Shown here piece by piece: positions 34,199-42,987 of a DNA stretch of 64,000 bases; the first letter of the stretch is position 1, and each line of letters starts with the position of its first letter. The position numbers and the translations under genes were made by a program. The DNA is from JAQVEM01 sp964595565 (GTDB lineage: Bacteria; Actinomycetota; Humimicrobiia; Humimicrobiales; Humimicrobiaceae). The notes below the pieces were generated by a model, which was not told the origin of the DNA, did not search any database, and worked only from the letters and a program-made list of their open reading frames with translations. Location of the stretch: positions 1 to 64,000 of the forward strand of contig CAZQQX010000004.1 in assembly GCA_964595565.1 (NCBI GenBank), given 5' to 3'.

Positions 34199-35407
34199 TT
34201 ATAGCAATTTATCTAAAATCATTCCTGTTGCACCAATCAGACCTGCTATTTTTCCCAGTTGCGAGTATTTAATATTAATATTCTTTTTAACTGAGGGCAG
34301 GATATTTTTTTCAGCTATCTCCTTTACTTTCTCTATTAAATAATCCCCTCCGGCTGTATATTCCCCGCTGATAATTATTAACTCGGGGTCTATAACTGCT
34401 ACGATTATTGATATTGCAATACCCAGCCAGTACGATACCTCATCAACAATTTTTTTTGCCAGGCCATCATTTTTGTAGAAACACTCAAATAATATTTTAG
34501 ATTCAACTTTAAAATTACTTTCCTTAAATTTTTTAACCAGAACTGAATCTTTGTATCTGGCCACATCCATATTTTCTCTTATCAGTTCATTAATCCTTAC
34601 AGTGTTTACAAGTGCATTCAGACAGCCATTATTACCACACACACAAACCGGTCCATCTTCACTTAATTTCATATGACCGAATTCACCTGCAAAAAGATGC
34701 TCGCCTGTTACGCATTTATTATTAATTGAAAATCCCCCGCCTATTCCATACCCGGTTAGAATCACAGCAAAATCACTAAAATTTTTTGCAATACCAAACA
34801 TCTTCTCTCCGTAACAGCGTACCCTGTTCTCGTTACATACCAGAACACTGATTCCAATTTTATTCTCTATAATTTCTGCGATTTTTATATCCTTCCAGTG
34901 AGGCATATACGGAAGTAGACGGATAATACCGTTTTTCTCGTCAACAATTCCCGGGACACCTATCCCGATACCCAGCAACATGCTTCTATCTATTCCGGCT
35001 TCATTAACCATTTCTTCAAACATTTCTATCATTTCAGAAATTATTTCTTCGTGGCTGGCCTTAAGATTACTCTTTATACTCTTTTCTGCCATGATGTGGG
35101 TATTATAATTAGTAAGTATTGCCTTAATTTTTTTTGGACCCATCATTGAACCAATGATATAGCCTGCATTATCATTAAACTTCAGCTGAACCGGCCTTTT
35201 CCCGCCTTCTTCCGTTGATTCTCTCAGCCCATCTTCCACTACAAGTTTACGGCAAATTAATTCTTTCACTATTTTATTGATTGTTTGTTGGGAGATGTTA
35301 ATTTTCTTCGCAATATCTGATTTTGTAATCTGAGGGCTTTCCCTTATGATATTTAAAACAGATGCTGTATTTATCTTTCTGATATGTTTGGGTTTTCTAA
35401 GCTTCAT
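34199..35407 (-). CDS. ROK-family transcriptional repressor (XylR/NagC type)
   Basis: A 402-residue ROK regulator with an N-terminal winged helix-turn-helix (ITKSDIAKKINISQQTINKIVK) and a sugar-kinase-like domain. The ROK motif spans GIGVPGIVDEKNG, and the zinc site is FGHMKLSEDGPVCVCGNNGC (one His, three Cys). The sugar-binding EFGH motif is conserved. It is the first gene of the transporter operon. Half-sites AAGTTTA/TAAACTT in and around its promoter point to autoregulation. Xylose or a xyloside is the probable inducer because xylA and xylB lie further down the cluster. Confidence 0.91.
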   Translation of the reverse strand: MKLRKPKHIRKINTASVLNIIRESPQITKSDIAKKINISQQTINKIVKELICRKLVVEDGLRESTEEGGKRPVQLKFNDNAGYIIGSMMGPKKIKAILTNYNTHIMAEKSIKSNLKASHEEIISEMIEMFEEMVNEAGIDRSMLLGIGIGVPGIVDEKNGIIRLLPYMPHWKDIKIAEIIENKIGISVLVCNENRVRCYGEKMFGIAKNFSDFAVILTGYGIGGGFSINNKCVTGEHLFAGEFGHMKLSEDGPVCVCGNNGCLNALVNTVRINELIRENMDVARYKDSVLVKKFKESNFKVESKILFECFYKNDGLAKKIVDEVSYWLGIAISIIVAVIDPELIIISGEYTAGGDYLIEKVKEIAEKNILPSVKKNINIKYSQLGKIAGLIGATGMILDKLL

Positions 35408-35440
35408 TAAAATTTAATAAAGTTTATAAATAACGTTTAT

Positions 35441-35469
35441 ATACTATATAATTAAACTTGATCTGTCAA
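35441..35469 (-). promoter_or_regulatory. Predicted promoter of ROK-ABC operon
   Basis: Perfect TTGACA (35469-35464), 17-base spacer and TAGTAT (35446-35441) on the minus strand. A TAAACTT half-site lies inside the spacer, positioned for repression. Confidence 0.65.
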
Positions 35470-35518
35470 CTATTTTTTTATTTAAAACCACTGCCAGCTA
35501 ACTAAATCAAATATTTCT

Positions 35519-35560
35519 AAATTAAGTTTATATATAAATCAAAATCGATAAACTTAATTT
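35519..35560. promoter_or_regulatory. Putative ROK operator, 13-bp inverted repeat
   Basis: AAATTAAGTTTAT (35519-35531) and its exact reverse complement ATAAACTTAATTT (35548-35560) with 16 bases between. The core AAGTTTA recurs at the ROK promoter. Confidence 0.5.
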
Positions 35561-35652
35561 TTCAATATACCTTATAATGAAATTCGAAGTCAGGTTTTGC
35601 AGTTATTTAGATTAGAAGGAGGTGTTACAGATTAACATAAATTACTTTCCGG

Positions 35653-36876
35653 TTACATTATATTTGCAATTGCTCTTGCTTTCTTTTCAATAAATTCAAT
35701 ATTTACCTCGCCGCGCGTATTTCTGGTTTCCACCGCAGCTCTGGCCACACTTACAGCAACAGCGGGAAGAACTCTCCTGTCAAATGGTTTGGGTATAATG
35801 TAGTCTTTTCTCAATTCATTTTCTACTATTTTTGAGATAGCCTTTGCTGCAGCTATTTTCATTTCCCTGTTTATCTCCAGTGCTTCCGCGTCAAGGGCAC
35901 CTCTAAATATCCCCGGAAACGCTAGTACATTATTTATCTGATTGGGATAATCACTTCTTCCTGTGGCAATAATTTCTGCACCGGCTCGCACCGCAAATTC
36001 CGGTCTTATCTCTGGCTCGGGATTGGCAAGCACAAATATAATGGGATTATTTTTCATCTTCTTTATCATTTTTAGGGAAAGAATATTTGCTGTTGATACA
36101 CCTATGAATATATCAGCATCTTCCAATGCATATGAAAGATCCCCTTCAATATTCCCGGGATTTGTATATTCTGCCAGTTTCTGCTTGGCAATAGTTAAAT
36201 TTTTTCTTTCCTTATATATTATTCCATTCCTGTCACACAAAATAATATCTGAAACACCCATATAGCCGAGCAGGTCAGAAATAGATGTACCGGCTGCTCC
36301 AGCTCCATTTATAACTATCTTCACATCTTTTATATCTTTTTTGTATATCTTTAAAGCATTCAACAATCCTGCCAGGGTTACGACAGCCGTACCATGCTGA
36401 TCGTCATGAAAAATAAGCATACCGGTTTCTTTTTTCAATCTCTGTTCAATCTCAAAACAATCAGGTGCGGCAATATCCTCCAGATTTATACCGGCAAATG
36501 ATGGTTCCAGCACCTTTATGGTATTAATTATTACCTCTCTGTCATGACTTTCTATACACAGGGGGAAAGCCGACACCCCGCCAAATTGTCTGAATAGAAC
36601 GCACTTTCCTTCCATTACCGGAAGTGCCGCTCTTGCACCAATATTCCCGAGCCCGAGGACTGCAGACCCATCGGTTACCACCGCAATCATATTACCCCTG
36701 GCTGTATAGGTATTCAGATAACGGGGATTTTTAGCAATAATTCTGCATGGCTCCGCGACACCGGGAGTATAAGCCAGGGACAGGTCATGCTCGTTTTCAG
36801 TTTTTACCTTACTTATTATATCAATCTTACCTTTATTTTTTTTATGCATTTCCAGTGCTTCTTCGTAAATATTCAA
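35653..36876 (-). CDS. Malic enzyme (NAD(P)-dependent, short bacterial type)
   Basis: Oxidative decarboxylation of malate to pyruvate and CO2. The 407-residue length matches single-domain bacterial enzymes (YtsJ-like), without the phosphotransacetylase tail of MaeB. Features: AYTPGVAEPC with the catalytic Tyr, Lys region at SAVLGLGNIGARAALPVMEGK, metal ligands in LEDIAAPDCFEIE and FHDDQHGTA, and the dinucleotide fold NGAGAAGTSISDLL. It stands alone on the minus strand, between the ROK control region and the divergent phosphatase-kinase pair. The GDxNG cofactor preference cannot be read reliably. Confidence 0.94.
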   Translation of the reverse strand: MNIYEEALEMHKKNKGKIDIISKVKTENEHDLSLAYTPGVAEPCRIIAKNPRYLNTYTARGNMIAVVTDGSAVLGLGNIGARAALPVMEGKCVLFRQFGGVSAFPLCIESHDREVIINTIKVLEPSFAGINLEDIAAPDCFEIEQRLKKETGMLIFHDDQHGTAVVTLAGLLNALKIYKKDIKDVKIVINGAGAAGTSISDLLGYMGVSDIILCDRNGIIYKERKNLTIAKQKLAEYTNPGNIEGDLSYALEDADIFIGVSTANILSLKMIKKMKNNPIIFVLANPEPEIRPEFAVRAGAEIIATGRSDYPNQINNVLAFPGIFRGALDAEALEINREMKIAAAKAISKIVENELRKDYIIPKPFDRRVLPAVAVSVARAAVETRNTRGEVNIEFIEKKARAIANIM

Positions 36877-37142
36877 CTTACTTCCACCTTACTTTTAGCG
36901 GATTTTTCAAATTCAGCTATAAATTTAACTACAATATTTAATATTATAATAATACTAGCTTTTCTTCTCTTTGGCATTATATTTAACATCTAATTTATAA
37001 CCTTTTTAAAATCCCGATAGCCCCTTCTATATCAATAATCTGAAGCTTAAATTTCATTTTTTGATATTTAATGAGATTATAATTCATAATAATTACAATT
37101 TTTTACCCACCGATATAATTTTATAAATCATAAATAATAACA

Positions 37143-37148
37143 TATAAT
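37143..37148 (+). promoter_or_regulatory. -10 box of the PP2C/PASTA kinase operon, possible leaderless start
   Basis: A perfect TATAAT ends seven bases before the phosphatase ATG, with a weak TTTATA 17 bases further upstream (37120-37125). Transcription would begin at the start codon itself. No ribosome site is visible, so the mRNA may be leaderless. Confidence 0.45.
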
Positions 37149-37154
37149 ACTCAT

Positions 37155-37928
37155 ATGGAATATTTTGCAGACACAGATATTGGAAAATATAGAGAGAAAA
37201 ACGAAGATTACTTTTATGCCGGGGACAACCTTTTCGTTGTAGCCGATGGTATGGGAGGCCACAGGGCCGGCGAGGTCGCGAGCAAACTGGCCGTAGAAAC
37301 TTTTGTAAAAGAATTTAAAAGTAAGCTTCCGAATATACAAAAAGAAACTCCGCCCCGAAAAAATACAGAACCGCTTCCTGAAAAAGATAACAATTTAATC
37401 CAGTATAAAATTAAAGAACTATTAATCGGCAGCATCAAAAACTCCAATAAAGAAGTTTTTAAAAAAGCACTCTCCCTTCCTGAATATTACGGTATGGGAA
37501 CAACACTAACCGCATGCTACATTAATGAAAATGAATTTTACACCATCCATATTGGTGACAGCAGGCTTTATATTAAAAGGAGAAATGAGTTAAAATTACT
37601 CACCTCTGACCACACTGTAACAGGAGAATTACTGAGAAAAGGAGAAATAAGCTACGAAGATGCCTTTGACCATCCTCAAAGAAATTATCTTACCAATGTT
37701 ATTGGCGTTGCCAGAGACATCAAACCTGATTTTTACTCATATAAAATACTTCCGGAAGATATAATTATTATATGTTCCGATGGTCTTAATTCTATGCTGA
37801 GGGATGAAGAAATCTTAAGTACTGTAAATAACTTTAATAAAGCCAGAGAAATTGTAAAAAGTCTTATAAAGGAAGCAATAAAAAAAGGCGGAATGGACAA
37901 CATAACAATCATAACCATAAAAATCTAA
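37155..37928 (+). CDS. PP2C-family protein Ser/Thr phosphatase (PrpC/Stp type)
   Basis: Metal-dependent phosphatase that reverses the adjacent kinase. 257 residues with the PP2C motif order: DIGKYREKNEDYFY (first metal Asp region), VADGMGGHRAGEVAS (metal Asp/Gly), GTTLTACYI, IGDSRLYI, LTSDHT, CSDGLNSML and the terminal GMDNITII. An insert of about 30 hydrophilic residues follows the first 60. The kinase gene follows after three bases. Cytosolic; expected partner of PASTA kinase in cell-wall signalling. Confidence 0.94.
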   Translation: MEYFADTDIGKYREKNEDYFYAGDNLFVVADGMGGHRAGEVASKLAVETFVKEFKSKLPNIQKETPPRKNTEPLPEKDNNLIQYKIKELLIGSIKNSNKEVFKKALSLPEYYGMGTTLTACYINENEFYTIHIGDSRLYIKRRNELKLLTSDHTVTGELLRKGEISYEDAFDHPQRNYLTNVIGVARDIKPDFYSYKILPEDIIIICSDGLNSMLRDEEILSTVNNFNKAREIVKSLIKEAIKKGGMDNITIITIKI

Positions 37929-37931
37929 AAA

Positions 37932-39764
37932 ATGGAAAATAACTACCCGGACAAATACAAATTAGTTGTAAAAAGATACAGAATAATAAAAAAAATTGCT
38001 TCCGGAGGAATGGCTGATGTATATTTAGGAGAGGATTTAAAATTAAGAAGAAAAGTCGCCATAAAAATATTATCATCCAATTACTCAAATGATAAAAATT
38101 TTGTGGCAAGATTTAAAAGTGAAGCACAGATACTTGCACGTTTAAGCCATCCCAATATTGTCCAGATATATGACTGGGGAAAATACAACAGCTCTTATTT
38201 TATCTGCATAGAATACATTGAAGGAGACAGCCTCAGAGAAATTATTGAGAAAAAGGGGCCGCTGCCTCATGAAATTGCGACCAACTACGCAATACAGATT
38301 TCAAGTGCATTGTACCTGGCCCATAAAAATAATCTTATACACCGTGATATAAAGCCACAGAATATACTGATAACTCCTGAAGGTAAGGTAAAAGTTACTG
38401 ATTTCGGCATAGCAAAATCCATGATTACCGATGTTACTAAAACACTGAATATTATCGGGACCGCTCATTATATCTCACCCGAACAGGCAAAAGGAGAAGT
38501 TCTTGACCACAGAACAGATATTTATTCACTCGGGATTGTAATGTATGAGATGTTAACAGCGGATGTCCCGTTCAGAGGGGGGAGCTCAATTGACATCAGC
38601 CTCAAACACCTGAACGAAAAACCCTTAAACCCCACTGAATTAATAGAAAATATACCAGAAAAACTGGAAAAGATTGTGATGCACTGCCTCGAAAAGGACC
38701 CTCTGGCGCGTTACCCTGACCTTGAAGAACTTATCAGTGACTTACAGAACTACCAGACAGATAAACCTTTAAGTTTTAGTGCGAAATCAAAGATTCCCGG
38801 CAGGACAGAAATTCTTAAGAAAAAAAACATTTATGTTGTAATAAGCATCATAACAGGCATTTTAATGCTTATTTTTTTAAGCTTATCCATAACTTACATT
38901 TACAAATATTACAGCTACAGATCTTCTGCCGAACCCACCATTATATCGGTACCTCCAGTTGAAAATGTTCCGCTGGGAAATGCAGATGAAATATTATCAA
39001 TGTTTGGTCTGAATCTAATAGTAAAAAGCGAAGCTTATGACCCGCAAATCCCTGCCGGTTTTATAATAGAACAAAATCCCGGACCCGGTGAAAACATACC
39101 GGTGGGAGGTGACATTGAAATTACCATAAGCCAGGGTCCTGAAAAGACCTCTCTGCTAACTCCTAATTTAATTGGCCTTAATCTTGAACAGGCCCGGAGC
39201 ATACTCGGGGACTGCGATCTTGAAAGAGGGGACATTTCCAGAGAATATTCGGATAATTTTACAGAGAATACAGTAATAAAGCAGGTTCCGGAAGTTAATG
39301 AACCAATTGAGCCCGGTGGATCCGTTAACCTTGTAGTAAGCAGGGGCAGAGAGTTTATTCTGATTCCCAATATTATCGGAGAAGATTATATAGAAGCTTC
39401 AAATTATCTTATATCCCTCGGTCTTATTATAGACAGCTCTAAAATTCCAATAACAGAAGGAGACATTATAAATGAGCCCGGGAAAATCGTAGAAGTAATA
39501 CCACAACCCGGCTCCAGAGTGGAAGTAAACAGTAGGGTCAGGCTGTTTATTTCAACAAACGAACCTCTGGTTATGGTCCCCGACCTTGCACAATTAAGTC
39601 TGGAAGAAGCGGTAGATATGCTCAGTTCTATTAATATAAATTATGAAATAAGCTATGTAGAGACCGGCTACCCCTTACAGGTTAATACTGTTCTCGGCCA
39701 GATTCCCGAATCGGGTTCCTATGTATCCCCCGGTTCAGGCATTATTTTATTTACAGGCAGTTAG
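37932..39764 (+). CDS. PASTA-domain Ser/Thr protein kinase (PknB/PrkC type)
   Basis: A 610-residue membrane kinase. The N-terminal Hanks-type kinase has the Gly-rich loop ASGGMADVYLG, Lys45 in VAIKIL, HRDIKPQN (Asp139) and DFG (157-159), then SPEQAKG. A single transmembrane helix lies at about 297-320. The outside part has four PASTA repeats, each ending in a VxxxPxPGxxV-like turn, which bind muropeptides or lipid II. There is no ribosome site in the three-base gap, so translation is coupled to the phosphatase. It is a hallmark of Gram-positive-type peptidoglycan monitoring. Confidence 0.95.
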   Translation: MENNYPDKYKLVVKRYRIIKKIASGGMADVYLGEDLKLRRKVAIKILSSNYSNDKNFVARFKSEAQILARLSHPNIVQIYDWGKYNSSYFICIEYIEGDSLREIIEKKGPLPHEIATNYAIQISSALYLAHKNNLIHRDIKPQNILITPEGKVKVTDFGIAKSMITDVTKTLNIIGTAHYISPEQAKGEVLDHRTDIYSLGIVMYEMLTADVPFRGGSSIDISLKHLNEKPLNPTELIENIPEKLEKIVMHCLEKDPLARYPDLEELISDLQNYQTDKPLSFSAKSKIPGRTEILKKKNIYVVISIITGILMLIFLSLSITYIYKYYSYRSSAEPTIISVPPVENVPLGNADEILSMFGLNLIVKSEAYDPQIPAGFIIEQNPGPGENIPVGGDIEITISQGPEKTSLLTPNLIGLNLEQARSILGDCDLERGDISREYSDNFTENTVIKQVPEVNEPIEPGGSVNLVVSRGREFILIPNIIGEDYIEASNYLISLGLIIDSSKIPITEGDIINEPGKIVEVIPQPGSRVEVNSRVRLFISTNEPLVMVPDLAQLSLEEAVDMLSSININYEISYVETGYPLQVNTVLGQIPESGSYVSPGSGIILFTGS

Positions 39765-39805
39765 GGCAGCAGTGGGTGTATTTTATTTTCTCAATACGGG
39801 TTTAA

Positions 39806-40777
39806 TTAAGAATCAAAAAAGCCCATTGATTCAAATTTTTTAGCTCTTCCTATTTTTATCTCTTCAGTTGAAAGACGACTGTATTTATCCAGTACATTTA
39901 TAATATATTTTTTTACAATTTTTACCATTCTTTCCGGTGCATTCTGAGCTCCGCCAATAGGCTCAGAAATAATTTTATCTATGACTTTTAATTTAATAAG
40001 GTCCCTTGACGTTAATCTTAAGCTCCTGGAAGCCAATCTGGTGCCCGAAGGACCCTTCCATAAAATAGCAGCGCATCCTTCAGGTGAGATAACTGAATAG
40101 GTAGAATTTTCAAGCATAGCCACCTCATTTCCGATAGCCAGTGCCAGTGCCCCCCCGCTTCCGCCTTCGCCAATAAAAATGGAAATAACTGGAACCTTAA
40201 CTTCAAACATAGTAGAAATACTTTTTGCAATTGCGCCGGCCTGACCGTTGTCCTCTGCTTCAATAGCCGGGTATGCTCCCGGGGTATCTACGAAAGTTAT
40301 TATTGGAAACCCGAACCTATCTGCCAGTTCCATTATCCTCCGGGACTTCCTGTACCCCTGCGGTATGCTCATGCCGAAATTATAAATCATCCTCTCTTCT
40401 ATGTTTCTGCCCTTGTTATGTCCTATAACAGCCACAGTTCTTCCACCAACACTCCCCAGCCCGGTTATTATTGATTTATCATCTCCGGTCAATCTGTCAC
40501 CGCTGAGATGGACAAAACTCTCAAATATACCATTTATGTAATCAAGTGTCCGGGGCCGTTTTTCATTTCTGGAAAGTTCTACAATTTTCCACACCCTTGC
40601 AGCTTCTCTCTCATACTTTTTGTAGTCATCAATCTTACGGGTCAGGTCTCTTTCTGCATCCCTGAAGTGAATACCGGTAAAGAAAGGAATTTTTTTTAAT
40701 TTTTCAAGCTTTGAAAGTGCTCCCAGAATCTCTTTAAGATAACTTTTTGGAATTTCTGTCAGTTTTTTAAAATTCAT
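39806..40777 (-). CDS. accA: Acetyl-CoA carboxylase carboxyltransferase, alpha subunit
   Basis: Alpha half of the carboxyltransferase that moves CO2 from biotin to acetyl-CoA to make malonyl-CoA. 323 residues, normal length, with the crotonase-fold core around VDTPGAYPAIEAE and GEGGSGGALALAIGNEV. It follows accD by 38 bases in the minus-strand fatty-acid operon. Together with AccD, the biotin carboxylase (53575-54918) and the biotin carrier in the fusion protein (51716-53566) it would complete the enzyme. Confidence 0.96.
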   Translation of the reverse strand: MNFKKLTEIPKSYLKEILGALSKLEKLKKIPFFTGIHFRDAERDLTRKIDDYKKYEREAARVWKIVELSRNEKRPRTLDYINGIFESFVHLSGDRLTGDDKSIITGLGSVGGRTVAVIGHNKGRNIEERMIYNFGMSIPQGYRKSRRIMELADRFGFPIITFVDTPGAYPAIEAEDNGQAGAIAKSISTMFEVKVPVISIFIGEGGSGGALALAIGNEVAMLENSTYSVISPEGCAAILWKGPSGTRLASRSLRLTSRDLIKLKVIDKIISEPIGGAQNAPERMVKIVKKYIINVLDKYSRLSTEEIKIGRAKKFESMGFFDS

Positions 40778-40815
40778 AACATCAACCCTGCAATTTGCCT
40801 GATTATTTCAGGAAT

Positions 40816-41589
40816 TTATTCAAATAATCTTAATATATTTGCCAGAACCTTTTTTAAATAATTTCTATTTACAATCATATCTACCTGACCATTTTTCAGG
40901 TTCCTCTCTGCTGAACCAAAATCAGGTGGGGGACTTTTTTTTATAGTCTGTTCTATAACTCTGGGTCCTGCAAAGCAGAAAAGCGAATCTGGTTCCGCTA
41001 TTATTATATCAGCAAGAGTAGCAAAACTGGCACTCACCCCACCCGAAGTAGGGTTGGTAATTACAGAAATATAAAGAATTTTATTTTCTTTTACCCTATT
41101 TATACTGGACACCGTTTTTGCCATTTGCATGAGAGATACAGCGCCCTCCTGCATTCTGGCACCTCCCGATGTACAGAATATGACCAGGGGAATATTTTTC
41201 TCAATGCTATGGCCGGCCAAAATTTTTATTCTCTCGCCCACTACACTACCCATACTTCCGCCCATAAACCCGAAATCCATAATACCGATAGCCAGACCAA
41301 TACCCTCTATCTTTGCCTCTCCCACTATAATAGCTTCATTCATGCCGGTTTTTAACTTTGCTTCCTTAAGTCTTGTGCCATAAGACTTAACATCAAAGAA
41401 ATTTAAAAAATCAACTGAATTTATATTTTTCCCAAGCTCAACAAAACTATTTTCATCTACAGTTATCTGCAGCCTATCCCTTGCACCAATAGTGTGGTGA
41501 TAATTGCAATAGGGGCAGACTCTTGAGTTTAATAAAAAAGTTTCACCATCAATTTCTTTATTACAATTCTTGCATTTAATTTTTTCCAT
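40816..41589 (-). CDS. accD: Acetyl-CoA carboxylase carboxyltransferase, beta subunit
   Basis: Beta half of the carboxyltransferase, 257 residues, slightly short of the usual 280-300. The N-terminal zinc ribbon is intact (Cys6, Cys9, Cys25 and Cys28: CKNC...CPYC). The core has GFMGGSMGSVVGERI and TSGGARMQEGAVSLMQMA. It pairs with AccA just downstream. Placed after fabF in the operon. Confidence 0.95.
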   Translation of the reverse strand: MEKIKCKNCNKEIDGETFLLNSRVCPYCNYHHTIGARDRLQITVDENSFVELGKNINSVDFLNFFDVKSYGTRLKEAKLKTGMNEAIIVGEAKIEGIGLAIGIMDFGFMGGSMGSVVGERIKILAGHSIEKNIPLVIFCTSGGARMQEGAVSLMQMAKTVSSINRVKENKILYISVITNPTSGGVSASFATLADIIIAEPDSLFCFAGPRVIEQTIKKSPPPDFGSAERNLKNGQVDMIVNRNYLKKVLANILRLFE

Positions 41590-41622
41590 AATTTTTATCC
41601 AGATTCTTTCCTGACCATTTAT

Positions 41623-42876
41623 TTATAGATACTTTTTAAAACCAAGGGTGACATTATGGCCTCCAAAACCTATAGAATTAGAGATAGCAACATTAACCTC
41701 CCTCTTCTGGCTCACCTTCGGGGTATAATTTAAGTCACACTTTTCATCCGGATTTTCAAGATTAATTGTAGGCGGTATTATTTTGTTCTTTAAAGTCATC
41801 GCAACAGACACAGCTTCAATAGCCCCTGATGCGCCAAGACAGTGACCCACCATTGATTTGGTTGAGCTTATATTTACTTTATAAGCATGCTTTCCAAAGC
41901 ACCCCTTTATTCCGGCAGTTTCAATGATATCGTTTATGGGAGTTGATGTCCCATGAGCATTAATATAGTCAACTTCTTCTAATCTTATACCTCCCTCATC
42001 AAGACAATTCTCCATGCACCTGGCAACATTTTTCCCGGACTCCTCAAGTGCAGTTATATGGTAAGCTTCACCGGATAACCCGTACCCGAACATTTCGCAG
42101 TATATTCTGGCATCTCTTTTTAAGGCATATTGAAGCTCTTCCATAATTAGTATACCGCAACCCTCACCCATGACAAACCCGTCCCTGTCTTTATCAAATG
42201 GCCTTGATGCCTTTTCCGGCTCATCATTCCTGGTTGAAAGGGCCTGCATATTTGAAAATCCTGCCATTCCGAGTGGAGTTATTGCAGCCTCGCTCCCGCC
42301 GGCAATCATAATTTCTGCATCTCCCCTTTTAATTATCTCAAATGCGTCACCAATAGCATTTGAACCTGCGGCACAGGCTGTAGTAGTTGTGCTTACCGGT
42401 CCCTTGGCCCCGCTCATTATAGAAACCTGCGCGGCTGCCATGTTACATATCATCATGGGAATAAGAAAAGGGCTGACTTTATTGGCTCCCTTATCCAGCA
42501 GCCTTTCATGCTGCCGTTCTAAAGTTCCAAGGCCCCCTACCCCGCTTCCTATGTAAACTCCAATATCATTTTCATTGGCTGAACCTATCTTAAGGCCGCT
42601 ATCCCTGATAGCATTTAATGCCGCTGCTACCGCAAACTGCGCAAATCTATCCATTCTCCTGGCCTGCTTAAAATTCATATAATTTTCAACTTCAAAATTT
42701 TTAATCTGCGCTGCAATTTTAGAAGCGATTTTTTCCACATCAAACCGCTCAATTTTACTGACACCCGATTTACCTGAAATTAAGTTATTCCAGAACTCAT
42801 TCATTTCCAGCCCGAGTGGCGACATTATTCCCAGCCCTGTTATTACCACTCTTCTTTTATTTTTTCCTAATTTCAC
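41623..42876 (-). CDS. fabF: Beta-ketoacyl-ACP synthase II
   Basis: Condensing enzyme that elongates acyl-ACP with malonyl-ACP. 417 residues; active-site Cys in TTTTACAAGSNAIGDA (about 167), His in NAHGTSTPIND (about 307) and His in KSMVGHCLGASGAIEA (about 344). It lies 111 bases after fabG. No acyl-carrier-protein gene is in that gap, where acpP is often found. Confidence 0.96.
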   Translation of the reverse strand: MKLGKNKRRVVITGLGIMSPLGLEMNEFWNNLISGKSGVSKIERFDVEKIASKIAAQIKNFEVENYMNFKQARRMDRFAQFAVAAALNAIRDSGLKIGSANENDIGVYIGSGVGGLGTLERQHERLLDKGANKVSPFLIPMMICNMAAAQVSIMSGAKGPVSTTTTACAAGSNAIGDAFEIIKRGDAEIMIAGGSEAAITPLGMAGFSNMQALSTRNDEPEKASRPFDKDRDGFVMGEGCGILIMEELQYALKRDARIYCEMFGYGLSGEAYHITALEESGKNVARCMENCLDEGGIRLEEVDYINAHGTSTPINDIIETAGIKGCFGKHAYKVNISSTKSMVGHCLGASGAIEAVSVAMTLKNKIIPPTINLENPDEKCDLNYTPKVSQKREVNVAISNSIGFGGHNVTLGFKKYL

Positions 42877-42987
42877 CGATAATTCCTTTATTTATAAAAG
42901 TTTGCCAGCTTCCTATTTCTTTCAAACATATTTTTAAATTTACTATTCCTGGCCAAAAAATACTTTACTGTATAAAATATCTCCGGA

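Larger units (their letters stand above)
35408..35652. promoter_or_regulatory. Control region upstream of ROK operon
   Basis: A 245-base region with the ROK promoter at 35441-35469 (minus-strand TTGACA, N17, TAGTAT). An AAGTTTA at 35420-35426 and a TAAACTT at 35453-35459 flank or enter it. A second, longer inverted repeat lies at 35519-35560. A perfect plus-strand Shine-Dalgarno-like AGAAGGAGGTG sits at 35614-35624 with no gene after it. Confidence 0.55.
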
